Shown here: piece after piece, positions 47,173 to 57,301 of the stretch
Layout: every line of letters starts with the position of its first letter
How positions within the stretch are numbered: position 1 is the stretch's first letter
Assembly: GCA_010405405.1 (NCBI GenBank)
Contig: MU004234.1
Span: 106,993-170,992, forward strand
Reading direction: 5' to 3'
DNA length: 64,000 bases
From: Microthyrium microscopicum
Taxonomy: Eukaryota; Ascomycota; Dothideomycetes; Microthyriales; Microthyriaceae
The notes under the pieces: generated by a model
What the model was told of the DNA's origin: nothing
What the model saw: only the letters and a program-made list of their open reading frames with translations
Database searches by the model: none
Translations under genes and position numbers: made by a program

Positions 47173-48735
47173 CTAACTTTCCCCATGGAACCAAGTCCAG
47201 TACATGCTATCGTACAGCTCATCGACCATACATTTCTGGCCTGGTCCCATGACTTGGAGCAGATTCCTCCCATACATAGGCCATTCGTTCCACCAATTTG
47301 TATCGATTCTCACTGTGGTGTTCTCCATGCCATATGACTTCAGTAGATTGCAAAACTTTCGCAATAAGTGCTGTTTCTGCGGCGGATAGAGACATTCCAC
47401 GGATAGCTGCGCATTGACAATGGTGGAATCACGAACTGACCACTCGTCTTGACCTGAAGGATTGTATGGGTATGTGTTGTAGTTGATCTCAATCTCTGAG
47501 TTTTCGAGCTTGATGTTTGTGGAGATGAACTGGAATAGAGCATGAATAGTTTTCCAATCGTCGTCGGTGTTATATCCGGATGGATGTTTCAATTCTTCTT
47601 CTGTCCAGGTAATGCTGCTCCCATAATTTATACGCAAGTCCTTAATAAGATGTAAATGATCTGGATGGATTGATTTGAGTCTGTTTAGAACTCGAAGAGC
47701 CGATCCAGATGCCTTGCAAGGGTTGTGAATATAGAATATCCTCAAGGCCTCCTGACGGATACTGCTGTTCACCGCAAATAGCGGCGAGCTGCGTTGGAGG
47801 TTACATCTGCAGCTGCTGGAGTATGTAAGAATCTGATTACCGCAGAAACAGTCCTCATCTGTACTGAAGGTAAGAAAACCTGCAAGGAGGGGGTAACGGT
47901 TGCGTGGAGGATTCCGATAATTTCGCCCTCCACAGTATCCACAGCATCCGTGACTCTTTTTCGATACCTTGAGATAGCATAAGTCGGAGTTTGCTGATTG
48001 AGGTTCAGATATGAGATTTGTTTGCGCCAGGACCATTGATTGAATCTCAAGCGGAAGCTTTGAGAAAGGAAATGAACTCTTTGGGGTATGAAATCTCTCT
48101 GAAAGTAGTGCTTGACCATGAGTGCTCAAGAGATGTTTGATCCTATGCTGAATGTCTGGCTTGTAGTCGAAAGCTTGGCTTTTGACCACAAATCGTATAG
48201 TAGAAAGTGCCGGTAGTCGGGCTACAGATAGTGCGACTAGCAATTGGATGAGTTCACTTTCCGTTTGCAGACCAGTGCTGAACCTGAAGGTAAAACTTAA
48301 GTCATCCCGATGGTGATATTTCAAGACAGTGGCAAGCCAGGCACAGGCGTCTTGCCAATATTTGAGCTGGTCGTCAAAGTGACCATGATTTTCCTCATCG
48401 TCCTCGGCTCCTGCTTCCAAGCTTAAACTCTGTATATATTTCCAAGCAACAGGCGGCAGCATTTGAGCCTGACGAACGCCCCTTGTAGTGTAAATCTTGA
48501 AGGTGTTTCCCCCATAGTATATTTGCAGCGCTTCGTCGGACAGAGTTCCACAGGTTCGCATGAGAGTGCCAATCTGAGAGATCTTATATCCTTTACTGAG
48601 TAGGGAAGAGGACTTTAATGGCAACAGACACTTTTGAAGCAGGCCGGTGTGACGGAGGATGGAAAGCCGTACATCTTTCGGAAGACTGAGCAAATGAAGA
48701 GCAGGATATGTATTGCCTTCGACGGAAGAATCCAT
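47173..48735 (-). CDS. F-box-like fungal protein, function unknown
   Basis: Single exon, 520 aa. Two segments resemble the degenerate F-box of fungal proteins: LPKDVRLSILRHTGLL near residue 18 and LPLEIQSMVLAQTNLI near 222. Each is followed by a helix-rich stretch with the shape of NALRVLNRLK/IRFVVKSQ pieces. A Cys-rich segment (KKSHGCCGYCGGRNYRN, then DEDCFCGN and SSCRCNL) lies at about 260-325 and could bind a metal. The C-terminal part reads as a fungal DUF seen after such F-boxes. The two halves look like an internal duplication of an F-box plus its partner domain. If the F-box is real the protein would link to Skp1 in an SCF ubiquitin ligase; no substrate-binding repeat is seen. Confidence 0.65.
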   Translation of the reverse strand: MDSSVEGNTYPALHLLSLPKDVRLSILRHTGLLQKCLLPLKSSSLLSKGYKISQIGTLMRTCGTLSDEALQIYYGGNTFKIYTTRGVRQAQMLPPVAWKYIQSLSLEAGAEDDEENHGHFDDQLKYWQDACAWLATVLKYHHRDDLSFTFRFSTGLQTESELIQLLVALSVARLPALSTIRFVVKSQAFDYKPDIQHRIKHLLSTHGQALLSERFHTPKSSFPFSKLPLEIQSMVLAQTNLISEPQSANSDLCYLKVSKKSHGCCGYCGGRNYRNPPRNRYPLLAGFLTFSTDEDCFCGNQILTYSSSCRCNLQRSSPLFAVNSSIRQEALRIFYIHNPCKASGSALRVLNRLKSIHPDHLHLIKDLRINYGSSITWTEEELKHPSGYNTDDDWKTIHALFQFISTNIKLENSEIEINYNTYPYNPSGQDEWSVRDSTIVNAQLSVECLYPPQKQHLLRKFCNLLKSYGMENTTVRIDTNWWNEWPMYGRNLLQVMGPGQKCMVDELYDSMYWTWFHGES

Positions 48736-49050
48736 GACGACCTAATTTAATGTTTTCTGGCAGTTATGGCGTGTTGATGGTGATGGGGCCGATGTATTTG
48801 ATGTGCGATAGACCGTTGTGATGAGGTATCGAACAATCAAAAGGGGAACTGATGAAACCCTTCGGGGAGTGGAAAGGAACAAGTCAGTTGGCTTCGGAGA
48901 GCAGTCTTATATGCGATAAATTATAATGGTTGAGTGGAACTCTAGAGTACCATGTTGTAGACCTATAAGCAATCACGGTCCCATTAATGGCACAGTAACA
49001 GGTGCAAAAAATAAAAGGCACAACACGATCGACATATGTCTCCCTAGGGG

Positions 49051-49310
49051 CCTCGAAGGTTTAATGATGGCACGCAGCATACCAAACCTAGGCAAATTAG
49101 CGGGGGCTACGGCAGTTGTTCAGCCTATCGCTTATAAACCATGACAATAATAACTCTGACCTCGAGGCAGAGAAAGGCTGTCAAGAAGGCTTGATGATGG
49201 AACGTAGTATATCTAAGTCAGCGAAGGTGATGGGGCTAGAGTACGCCATTGTTCTGTCTATGGGTCACCAATCACTATAGTCATAAATCTGGCCTGGAGG
49301 CAGAGTTATC
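49051..49310. repeat. Diverged 130-bp tandem duplication
   Basis: GATGGCACGCAGCATA at 49066 recurs as GATGGAACGTAGTATA at 49196, with matching flanks (CTCGAAGGTTTA and TCAAGAAGGCTTG before; CTCTGACCTCGAGGCAGAG and ATCTGGCCTGGAGGCAGAG near the ends). Most differences in the core are C/T transitions. Non-coding. The whole gap 48736-50332 contains no supported gene apart from this duplication and the SINE-like element. Confidence 0.6.
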
Positions 49311-49519
49311 AAAAAGAACCGATTTTGCAAGGTAGCCTTATAGAAAGCTATAAATATTGTAATGCTACTACCACTGCTGCATTTACATTCAGTTTCGTAA
49401 TGCAGAGAAACAGAGGGAGAAGAAGACTTCAAAAAAAGAAAGAACAAAAAGTTCACCACCCAACTCTTTCGAGTCAGATGGTTATGAAAACCAGGCGAAC
49501 TGATTTTGCTTCTATATAC

Positions 49520-49710
49520 AAGGATTTCTTTTTTTTCTCTCTTTTTTTTTCTAGTTTGTCGTTTAGCTTGTCGTGTTATCAAAGGGAATTGAACCCGGAG
49601 CCTGTGTTAGTAGATTGTCGTTTAGCTTTATCTTGTCGAGGTGTATCTTTCTGCATCCGGTTAGAACATTACCAATACCAGCGGGTAACATTCGCGCCTT
49701 CATCTGCTGC
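49520..49710 (-). mobile_element. SINE-like candidate with pol III B box and A-rich tail
   Basis: Read on the minus strand, the segment has a head with TATTGGTAATGTTCTAACC and a B-box-like CCGGGTTCAATTCCC at about 49587-49601. An A-rich tail (AAAAAAAAAGAGAGAAAAAAAA) follows at about 49528-49550. An internal word TTGTCGTTTAGCTT (plus strand) is present twice, at about 49556 and 49615. This order, tRNA-related head, short body and A-rich tail, is that of a SINE. No target-site duplication could be fixed and no second copy is in the window. Confidence 0.35.
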
Positions 49711-50332
49711 ACCTTTTTCCCTCGAGGGATCTATAACTTATGAGATTAGTACATCGTAAATTGCGCAGCAAGTGAATATATACTGCATTGACACCCCAAA
49801 AATAAAACGAACCAATTTTCTACCACGCTTTGGATATGAGATGATGTATCTGGAATTTTATGGTAGACATGTAGTTAAATTTGGTAAATCAGCCTTATGA
49901 TGCCGAGGCTGAAAATCATGATTGGTTGGATTTCTATACTCGCACTGCTTTCGCTATTCTATTCTGACTTTGGAGTAACGACAACCGACTGAAGGCGTAA
50001 CAATCTCCTAGAATAACAGGATTTACTTCGCATTGTCCTTGAACATACGAATGGCAGTAGTACTTATTCCTTCTAACATAGCTCAACTGTCAATATACTT
50101 CACGGAATTCTTGAAGAAAAAGGATGTGGCACTAGGTAGTTCACGCAAGACAGAACACAAAAAATGATAAAAGTGCAAGCATTGAAGCTATACAATAAAT
50201 CTACCAGAGAACGGCAAAAACGCAGACGAATGCCCAAGTTCAAACCCAGTCATAGACCAGCAATGCACCCATTTCCATGCGTAACACGTCCAAGCACCAA
50301 CACTGTGCTTTCCCCCTTTTTTCTGTATCCAA

Positions 50333-52019
50333 TCACTGCAGCAAAGGATCGCGGTAATGCTTTTGCATATTGCCCTTCTTGTTCACAGCCCACTGTCGTC
50401 TCGCGTTAAATCGTGCCTCTTCACGTCGCTCCTTCTTCTCCATCGCTTTGACCTGGCGTTTCTTTTGATCGCTGATGCCAATCATGCCCAATCCGCCGTC
50501 CGCACGACTAATGAGCGCACGCGATTTGCGTGGTCCGCGGTCTCGGCCGCGTTGCTCGCCTTCGTCGTCTGAGTTACTGCTACCTTCTGTAAGGAGGCGT
50601 TGAGCGCGCTCGTCAGGGCTTGGATGGCTGTGCAAATTCTGGCGAAAGTACTTCTGATGTGCACGGTGGCCTGCGACACGACCGCTGGGAAGATGCAGCT
50701 CGAATTCGTCATAATAGACTGCGTGAGGCGTGCTGTGCGCATGAGAGTGCCAACCGTCAATTGAGAGATGACGGCTCTTCGTATTGTGTGCGTGGTGACG
50801 GTGGCGGCGCAGGTTTTTGGCCATTTCTTCGCGATCAGGTTCTTCGTAGAGGCGGTCGAGCTCTTCGGTGGGCACGTCTGATATGGTGCTGGCAGATTCC
50901 CAGCCTTCTTCATCGGCTTCATCGCTGTCAAGCTTGACGGTACGGCGGGCGCCGAGTTTGGGTAGAGCTGGTGCATCGGACATTTCCTCGTCTTCATCTT
51001 CATCTTCGGAGAATTCGTCGGCGTCAGAGTAGGTGCTTCGGAAGTCGTAGAATCGTCCGATTGCGAGTTGTTCGCCTTCGGTTTCGTACGCGATTTTGCA
51101 GTGGCCTAGATCGCGCATATGTTGCTTTAGACCGTCTTCAGACCATTTCAACTTGTGGCACGCCAAACATCTCATCTTGTAATAGACCTTTTTGTTGAGA
51201 TGGAGAATCAAGCCGTTCAAGTCGACCAAGTATTTTTGTTCTGGAATAAAGAGGCCATGAGCCTTGGTCATGTGTGCGATATTGCTATCAAGATCTGGAG
51301 AGTATTCGTTACAGAAAAGGCATTCTCTAGAGGCGACAATCTTGGGGTCGACACCGGCTTTCTCAGCTTCTATGGCTTTCAGGTTCTTATCCGGTGATAA
51401 TGGGTGCTCAGGTCGACCACTCCCAGTCGCTGAATGATGTGGACGCGTCGGTCGTCTTGAGACAGGATCCGATTCAGAATCCGAGTCGTTCAAATCAGTC
51501 TTCTTAATACCGTTCACGACCTGCTCAAATTCTTCCTCTGCATCCTCATCGATACTCTCGCCCGGTCGAGCATTGCCAGCACCAGCGATGCTGAATGTTG
51601 AGCTCATGATTGATTTGGTGTCTTCTTGGGCATCGTTGTGAGAGTTTCCGGCGTTAACCTTATGTTTGGCACTTCCAAGATGATTGCTGAAGGCGTTTTC
51701 ACTGAAGTAGGTTTTCTGGCAAGGTTCGCAGGTCTTTTTGAAGGAAGCGTGAGCAGCAGTGGCGGCAGCGTCGGCTTTGCTTGCGAGAACCTTTTCGGCA
51801 AAAATTTCAGAGGATAGAGGAGGAAGTGAAGCTACGCGACGCTTGAGGTTATACCGACTATACAGCTTGGTTAGAAAGTGGCAAATTTTGTCAAGCAATT
51901 TTGCGGAAGAGCACTTACTGCCAGTCACTTTGCATATGAGTTCGTTGAAGGTCGCTGGATTTGAAAGCGACCTGACACGAGTTACAAGTGAAAGGGTGAG
52001 TAGATTGTGTAGACGCCAT
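50333..52019 (-). CDS. REI1: Cytosolic 60S ribosome assembly factor REI1 (C2H2 zinc finger)
   Basis: Exons 52019-51919 and 51857-50333 give 541 aa. Four zinc-finger segments are visible: CNSCQVAF..HMQSDWH at the N-terminus split by the intron, CEPCQKTYFSENAFSNHL, CLFCNEYSPDLDSNIAHM and CLACHKLKWSEDGLKQHM. Acidic stretches (FSEDEDEDEEMSD) follow. The C-terminus SRALISRADGGLGMIGISD and the basic tail NKKGNMQKHYRDPL are characteristic; in yeast this tail enters the ribosomal exit tunnel. REI1 recycles Arx1 and Tif6 from late pre-60S particles in the cytoplasm. The short first exon carries the first finger; a start at an internal upstream codon on the unspliced strand would be wrong. Confidence 0.95.
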
Positions 52020-52857
52020 GGTGAAAGTGTTTTTTGGTATGAGTTCGTTGTTGGGTAGTTTGCGGAATGGAAGTGGTTGCTTGGAGGGGATTTTATGGCT
52101 GCTGGGTGTGGGGTGTTGATGTGGGGAGGGAGACTGGAGCAGCGTAGGTTTGGCGGATGGCGATGATGGTACCGCGATTGACTACCAGTAGGATTCTCAC
52201 GGCTGGCAGTGTTGAGATATAGTAATAGAAGATTAGACGGAAGTAAGAGTTTTGGATTGGAGATCAGAGGTGTAGGTGAGAGAAGTGAGGTTGGGCAACT
52301 TGATTGATGAGGATCATGGACCGCCGCTGACAAAACATGGACGCTGAGTAGTGACTTCCATTTCTTGCGCCGAGGACTCTCAACATCCCTGCATGCGTGG
52401 CGTCATTGCTTTTTTGGTCCATTCAATGTTGTTCCTGAATCCTGTCTTCGTCCGACTTATTTCCAGTATCAACATCAAGATGCTTCCACCTTCCTAATTC
52501 CCTCTCTTCACATTCCCATCTCTAAACCGCTGATCCCGACTTATCCGTTGAGCTCAAAAGTCTTGTTCATGGTGTTGTGTCTCATTACTACGATACCATG
52601 ATGTCTCTATCAAGACGCGTCGGCTGTCAATCGACGCGTTTCCACCCTCAAACGGCGACAGGTGATGGCCATAATAATCTGTATGAATAGGTAGGCCTAT
52701 GATCTATATCACGATGTTTATCTGCAAGAGCATGGAAAGTTTCAGTTTGCAATCATCGGATACACCTTCTAGAATTATCAACCAGCTGAAGTCTTATCAA
52801 AACAACCGCCGTTCCTTTGAAGGACTAACCAAACAATCCAGCTCAGTTGTTCTCGCG
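52020..52857. other. Intergenic, no supported gene
   Basis: Contains the REI1 promoter side and the 3' flank of the first HeLo gene. No conserved frame is seen. I searched the part below 52858 on the minus strand for a further exon carrying the amyloid-like motif and found none. Confidence 0.5.
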
Positions 52858-53720
52858 CTACGGCAAAGAAAATCGAACATTTCTCAAAAGAGACTTAGCT
52901 CCAGCATTGCTACCGCTAGCTAACCTGGTGCTACGACGAGTTGACACGCTCAGAATTCCTTTGCCCAAAACATCTCTCAACGGCTTGTCTTGCTCAGCAG
53001 CAACCTCTCGCACAAGACTTTGAGCTTCGTGTCCGCAAGATAAGAGCTCAGCAGCAATCTTCTTGCACAGCACGCTTTGCTGTTCCTTCATGTCGAAGAT
53101 GTCTTCTAGCTCCTTGATGAAGCAAGTGACTGTGCCGATAAGTGTCGTGAGATGCTGCGGTTCATACAATGCCCATCTGGAAGCTAGACCAAGACCTCGA
53201 ACGAAACTACCAGGACTTTGGCTAGGAAGAGAGATCGCTTGACGCCTATCAAATCTTAGTGCAATCCTCCACTTGAATATCTCGTAGATGGATCGGATCA
53301 CTTGAAAAGAGGAACGTACCGAATCTTTCGATGGAGCTCAGCCATCTCATCATTATCTTCCACATACTCTCGGCCACAGAGCTCGCGACTTGTACTCCTC
53401 TCCTCAATCCTGCTCTCATACCCGCTCGCTGTGTTAAATGCTTCCTTCAGCTGTAACACGATCTTCGTGAGTATGTCATAAGCTAGGTCAGCTTCTCTCA
53501 CTTTGAAGCAGTCATACAGATCAGAAAGGTCTTCCAAAGCGAAGCCTACGGATTCGCCCCAACGAGCCAACCTGAATTGGGCTATTTCGAGCTGGAGCTT
53601 GTGGACATCAAAATCTTCCTCGAAATTCCGGGCGAGCCGGATGTTGTCAAAGCAGTCGACGACGTCTTTGAATAGACTGGCGAGAGGCGCGATGATGTCG
53701 GCTCCTGCGGGATTGTACAT
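52858..53720 (-). CDS. HeLo-domain protein A (no C-terminal motif)
   Basis: Exons 53720-53320 and 53245-52858 give 262 aa. The N-terminal HeLo domain starts with an aliphatic/Gly-Ala segment (GADIIAPLASLFKDVVDCF), then NIRLARNFEEDFDVHKLQL and AQFRLARWGESVG, the standard HET-S/LopB pattern. HeLo domains in HET-S become membrane-disrupting when released. Exon 1 has the same length (401 nt) as that of HeLo protein C, supporting duplication. The C-terminus ends RRSTRLASGSNAGAKSLL and a short tail. It begins like the shared motif (SGSNAG) but lacks the V/I-Q-x-G core, so it would not be expected to receive the amyloid signal. The second exon start is set by GATAG at 53250-53246; the nearer AAG acceptor would leave a stop in frame. 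Confidence 0.82.
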
Positions 53721-54169
53721 GATGTCAGGTCAGATTGATCTTTTTGGCCCTTCGGTGCTATGAGCGGACAACCGAATGATATGAAGAGATGAGCAGAAAT
53801 CTTAAATGGCTCAACATGCTCAGCAGTATGAATGAATGCAATCTGAGAGCAAGCAGTTTGCTTTGCATGCAAATAACACCGAGCATATGATGTCCTAGAT
53901 CTGACACCTAACAAATTGGCAAAGATCACGAAAAATCTATCGATTTTGGACAGCGGGTTTTCCAGCATCTATTCATCAAGGCGGTTGATTAGATAGACAT
54001 AACCGATCATTCACCATGGCAAACCTGGATGTCACTTGAGGTTGGAAAATAGTCACATTGAGGTATTTGAAAGAGCATGGAAATACAGATTGCTATCATG
54101 ACATGTTGTTACCATCACAAACCCCAACTACTCAACGGAGGAACGCCAAGAGACCATACCCCAATCCAT
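53721..54169. other. Intergenic between HeLo genes A and B
   Basis: 449 bp; presumed promoter of gene A. No gene supported. Confidence 0.5.
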
Positions 54170-55121
54170 TTACTTGTCATCACGATAATTGTGACTTGTA
54201 TTGTGGATTGAACCATAATTGTATCCTCCCTGGACACCAGAGTTGTTGTCGCCCGAGAAAGTGATGGTGTTGCCCGAGTTCCCTGGTATCTCCTGAAGTC
54301 TGTCAGTTTGAACTCAAGCAAGAACTGACAAGATACTGCCATTATCACCAACGCGCGCTCAAGGCTAGCCACGGGGACGACATTATGCTACGTTCCATCC
54401 ATTCAAAACGCTTTCATAGGAGACTTACCTTCGAGAAGGCAGCATATAAGCCCTGGTCTTGGTATTTAGAAATATGTTTCAGAATTGCGACAGCTTCGCT
54501 TCCACAAGCTGCAAGAGTCTTTGCATCACTTTCGCAGAGTTCAACTCGAGTGGGTGCCCGAGTTGCAAAGTACTCTTCTAGGGGGTCGAGAAGAGCATTG
54601 ATATCAAGAATGAGCTTTGCGAGGTTTTTCTCGTCGAACACTGCCCACTTGAACTTCTTGAACAATGAAGGTGAACCTGCAGCCTTTGCAGGCTGGATGG
54701 TAAGTCTCCTATGATTAATCAGTTAGTAAATAACACAAGCATTGACGCTCGTGAAGAATTTGTTGAGCACTTACTGCACGGCTTGACAAAGTGGTGTCTC
54801 GGGACGATCCAACACATCCTCTGGCTTATTCACCTTGTTCACGAAACCAGTTCTTTCAAAGAGTTCTCCAATTTCGGTCATAATCTTCTTGGCAACCAGA
54901 ACGTTCTCAGCCCCCAGTTTGCTTTCGAGTGTTGCTTGATCATCGGTATCAATATTGATTGACTTGCCCCATCGAGAGAGACGTAGTTGTGCGATTTGGA
55001 GCTTGAGATGGTTGATCTCGGAAGACTTTTCGAATCCGCGACCGAGTTGGATCCATTCGAACCATTCAATGGCATCGTTGAAGACACCCAAAGCACCGAG
55101 TGCTATGCCTGCTGCGTCCAT
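54170..55121 (-). CDS. HeLo-domain protein B with C-terminal amyloid-like motif
   Basis: Exons 55121-54775, 54708-54429 and 54292-54170 give 249 aa. The HeLo domain is MDAAGIALGALGVFNDAIEW, then IQLGRGFEKSSEINHLKLQI and AQLRLSRWGKSI, followed by a helical second half (FKKFKWAVFDEKNLAKLI). A separate third exon of 41 codons encodes only the tail. That tail contains FSGDNNSGVQGGYNYGSI at residues 221-238 and ends NYRDDK. The same layout, HeLo plus a short Gly/Asn-rich prion-type tail, defines HET-S and its relatives. The motif matches the N-terminal motif of the two NLR genes 2-7 kb away. The upstream open frame before the Met at 55121 is not HeLo-like and was not used. This gene looks intact. 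Confidence 0.85.
54206..54259 (-). other. Amyloid-like (RHIM-resembling) motif of HeLo B
   Basis: FSGDNNSGVQGGYNYGSI. It shares F-x-G-x-x-N-x-G-[VI]-Q-x-G-x-N-x-G-x-I with both NLR N-termini. It lies in the terminal exon. Confidence 0.7.
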
Positions 55122-55736
55122 GACGATGATGCAGTGGCGTTGACGTTTGTTTCCTTTCTGGAACTTGAAGTTGATGACTGGACGAAATATCGAGTTGATT
55201 ATGCTTGCAACCAATAACCAAAGTTGGAACAACAAGTCGACAGTATCGGTGAATAAGGAAGAGATCAACCGACTAAGCCTTTTTATAAGCTTGATCCTGG
55301 AAGCACCTGCAATTGAACACTCAAATTGCCTGCTGGAGGACATTCTGACCTTTAGGTTGTGATCTCCATCATGAGATGTTTAAATGCGGCTCATGAGCTG
55401 ACTCTTGATAGATGACCAGTCATCAATGGATTTGAAAAAATGAATTGTTGCTCCAATGTCAGACGACCAAATGATTCGGATCAAGCTCCGGCATCAATCG
55501 CTACAGAGAATGACAAAATTTTCTGAGCAACTCCTTCTGCACTGGACAGCCTGGAAATGGCAAGATAACACTCTCGTAGTTGAATACAACACACATCACG
55601 CTATGCAAATTGAGATCAAAAGAGCAAGGAAATAATTGAATTGGATGCTTTCAGACCAGGGTCTTCACTGGATCAACATGCATCAAATACGATTCCCAAC
55701 AAAAAGGACATATCCATGATATCCATTCCTCAGGAT
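55122..55736. other. Intergenic between HeLo genes B and C
   Basis: 615 bp holding the presumed promoter and leader of gene B. A minus-strand open frame continuing upstream of 55121 is hydrophobic but is probably leader sequence read by chance. Confidence 0.5.
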
Positions 55737-56590
55737 CTAATCATCTCTACCCGATGTGTCGTTGCTATGCCCGCCGATTGAGCTATCATTGGAACCTGCC
55801 TGAATGGCATGGTTGTTGCCCCTCGAGCTCGTTGCAGTGTTGCCTGAGCTTTCCGATCTTTCCATAGACAAGGCGTTATACATGACCTTGTCTTGCTGCT
55901 TGGCTATCTCCTTCAACAAGGTAATGGCTTTGTCTCCATCCGTATCTGCAATCAGCTGTGCTGCTTCGTTCTTGCAAAGGTCGGCTCTTTTGGCTTCAAG
56001 ATGTGGAAACATATTCTCAAGATCCGTTACGATAATGGTGATATTGGCCAAAAGTTGTGTGAAAAGACGCCCATCGTATAGTACCCACCGGATTCTCAGA
56101 GACCTCCGTTGGCCAGGACTGATCGCAAGCATTCTTCAAGTTGTTAGATGAATGCAGCGCAGATAATGCTCACCATGGCGCATACTCACCGCATCTTGAT
56201 GTCAAGTTTCAAGGCCTCACGACTCATTTCCAAATCCCGAATGCATGCATGGAGGGGTTTACCGTCGTCGTGCGATATCATTTTGCGGTACTCGTCGCAA
56301 AGATCCTGAGTTTCTTTGAATTTTGACAGGATCCTTTCCAGCGTAGAATTGACACTTCCAAGACTGACATTTGCGAAATCGTTCTTGAACGATGCCTCAT
56401 CCATCTTGTCAATGCCTAAGGTCTTTCCCCAGCGGCATAATCGATTTTGTGCGAGACTGAGTTTGAGTTGACTGGCATCGAAAAAATCCCGAAAGTTGGC
56501 GCCGAGCTCGACACGTTCGAAGCATTCAACAGCAGTCTTGAAAGTTTCAGATAGGCTAGCTACGTCAATAGTGGGATCTGCAGGGTCCAT
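55737..56590 (-). CDS. HeLo-domain protein C with C-terminal amyloid-like motif
   Basis: Exons 56590-56190 and 56118-55737 give 260 aa. The HeLo domain is DPTIDVASLSETFKTAVECF, then RVELGANFRDFFDASQLKLS and AQNRLCRWGKTLGID. The second half carries RWVLYDGRLFTQLLANITII and KAITLLKEIAKQQDKVMYNA. The C-terminal tail is Ser/Gly/Asn-rich and contains SRGNNHAIQAGSNDSSI at residues 232-248, a one-residue-shorter version of the motif in HeLo B and the NLRs. The Met at 56590 is chosen because it starts the conserved domain; an upstream frame extending to 56779 has no family likeness. Divergent from NLR1 with ~0.7 kb between starts, which suggests paired expression. The gene looks intact. Confidence 0.85.
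55776..55826 (-). other. Amyloid-like motif of HeLo C
   Basis: SRGNNHAIQAGSNDSSI keeps the G..N...[VI]-Q-x-G-x-N spacing with one residue fewer. It lacks the leading aromatic residue. Confidence 0.55.
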
Positions 56591-57301
56591 GGTGCCTGTG
56601 AGAGTGATCCCGTAGTAACTGTTCGGGCAATGATGGATTTGAGGCAACATGTTGGGCCAAGCGGAGATTTTACACGGAGGGGCAGGTCTGGAGAATTGAT
56701 CGGTTTTCGATCCGATGGTTATGGAGCAAAGCGAGATATGATATTCAGAAAAAGATGAAATGCACTTTGGGAAGGTCAAACAGAAGCACCAACGACGTGG
56801 GTTCTACTGTTGGTAAAGTCAAGTGCTTAGGACCCAGAATGACTATGTGTCAAGCTGCATGAAGACTGACTTCTTATAGATCACCCTCGCTATCAAACAA
56901 AGGCCATTGCCATGGGTCATAGACGGCATGTCGAGGAAAAAGGTGCCCCGACACTTCAACATGCACTTGCTGGGATGAAGATACAAAGGGTATCCAGGCA
57001 CGCATATGATTTGGAAACCAACACGCAAGCTCCTTCACATCATGCCTTCGTCACGACTGGCCGCAAGCCATGGGGCCACTCACTATGACTTTAGGAATTA
57101 CGAGCTGATCACAAATTTGCTTGTTTGCTTGTCTACGTTAGACGGTAAGTCAAAAGACTACAGATTTAATCAGCCGTTTGCGCCACTCTGGAGAACCATA
57201 AACGCTTTCGATTCGCTGACTCTCAGTCTCAAGACGCCATATGAAGGTTTATTGAAGGTCAAAATACCTTGTTTCATCAGCAATCTACTCAAGCTGCTAT
57301 C
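56591..57301. promoter_or_regulatory. Divergent promoter region between HeLo C and NLR1
   Basis: 711 bp between outward-pointing starts of an effector-type and a receptor-type gene, the arrangement seen for amyloid-signalling gene pairs. No coding frame with family similarity and no obvious TATA box are seen. Confidence 0.5.

Noticed and set aside
53271-53320. Shorter first intron in HeLo A ending at 53272
   Set aside because: It gives an in-frame stop five codons later; the acceptor at 53246 keeps the frame and aligns with HeLo C.
55122-55343. N-terminal extension of HeLo B from 55343
   Set aside because: The extra 74 residues are unlike HeLo proteins, whose domain begins at or near the Met; the Met at 55121 starts the canonical pattern.
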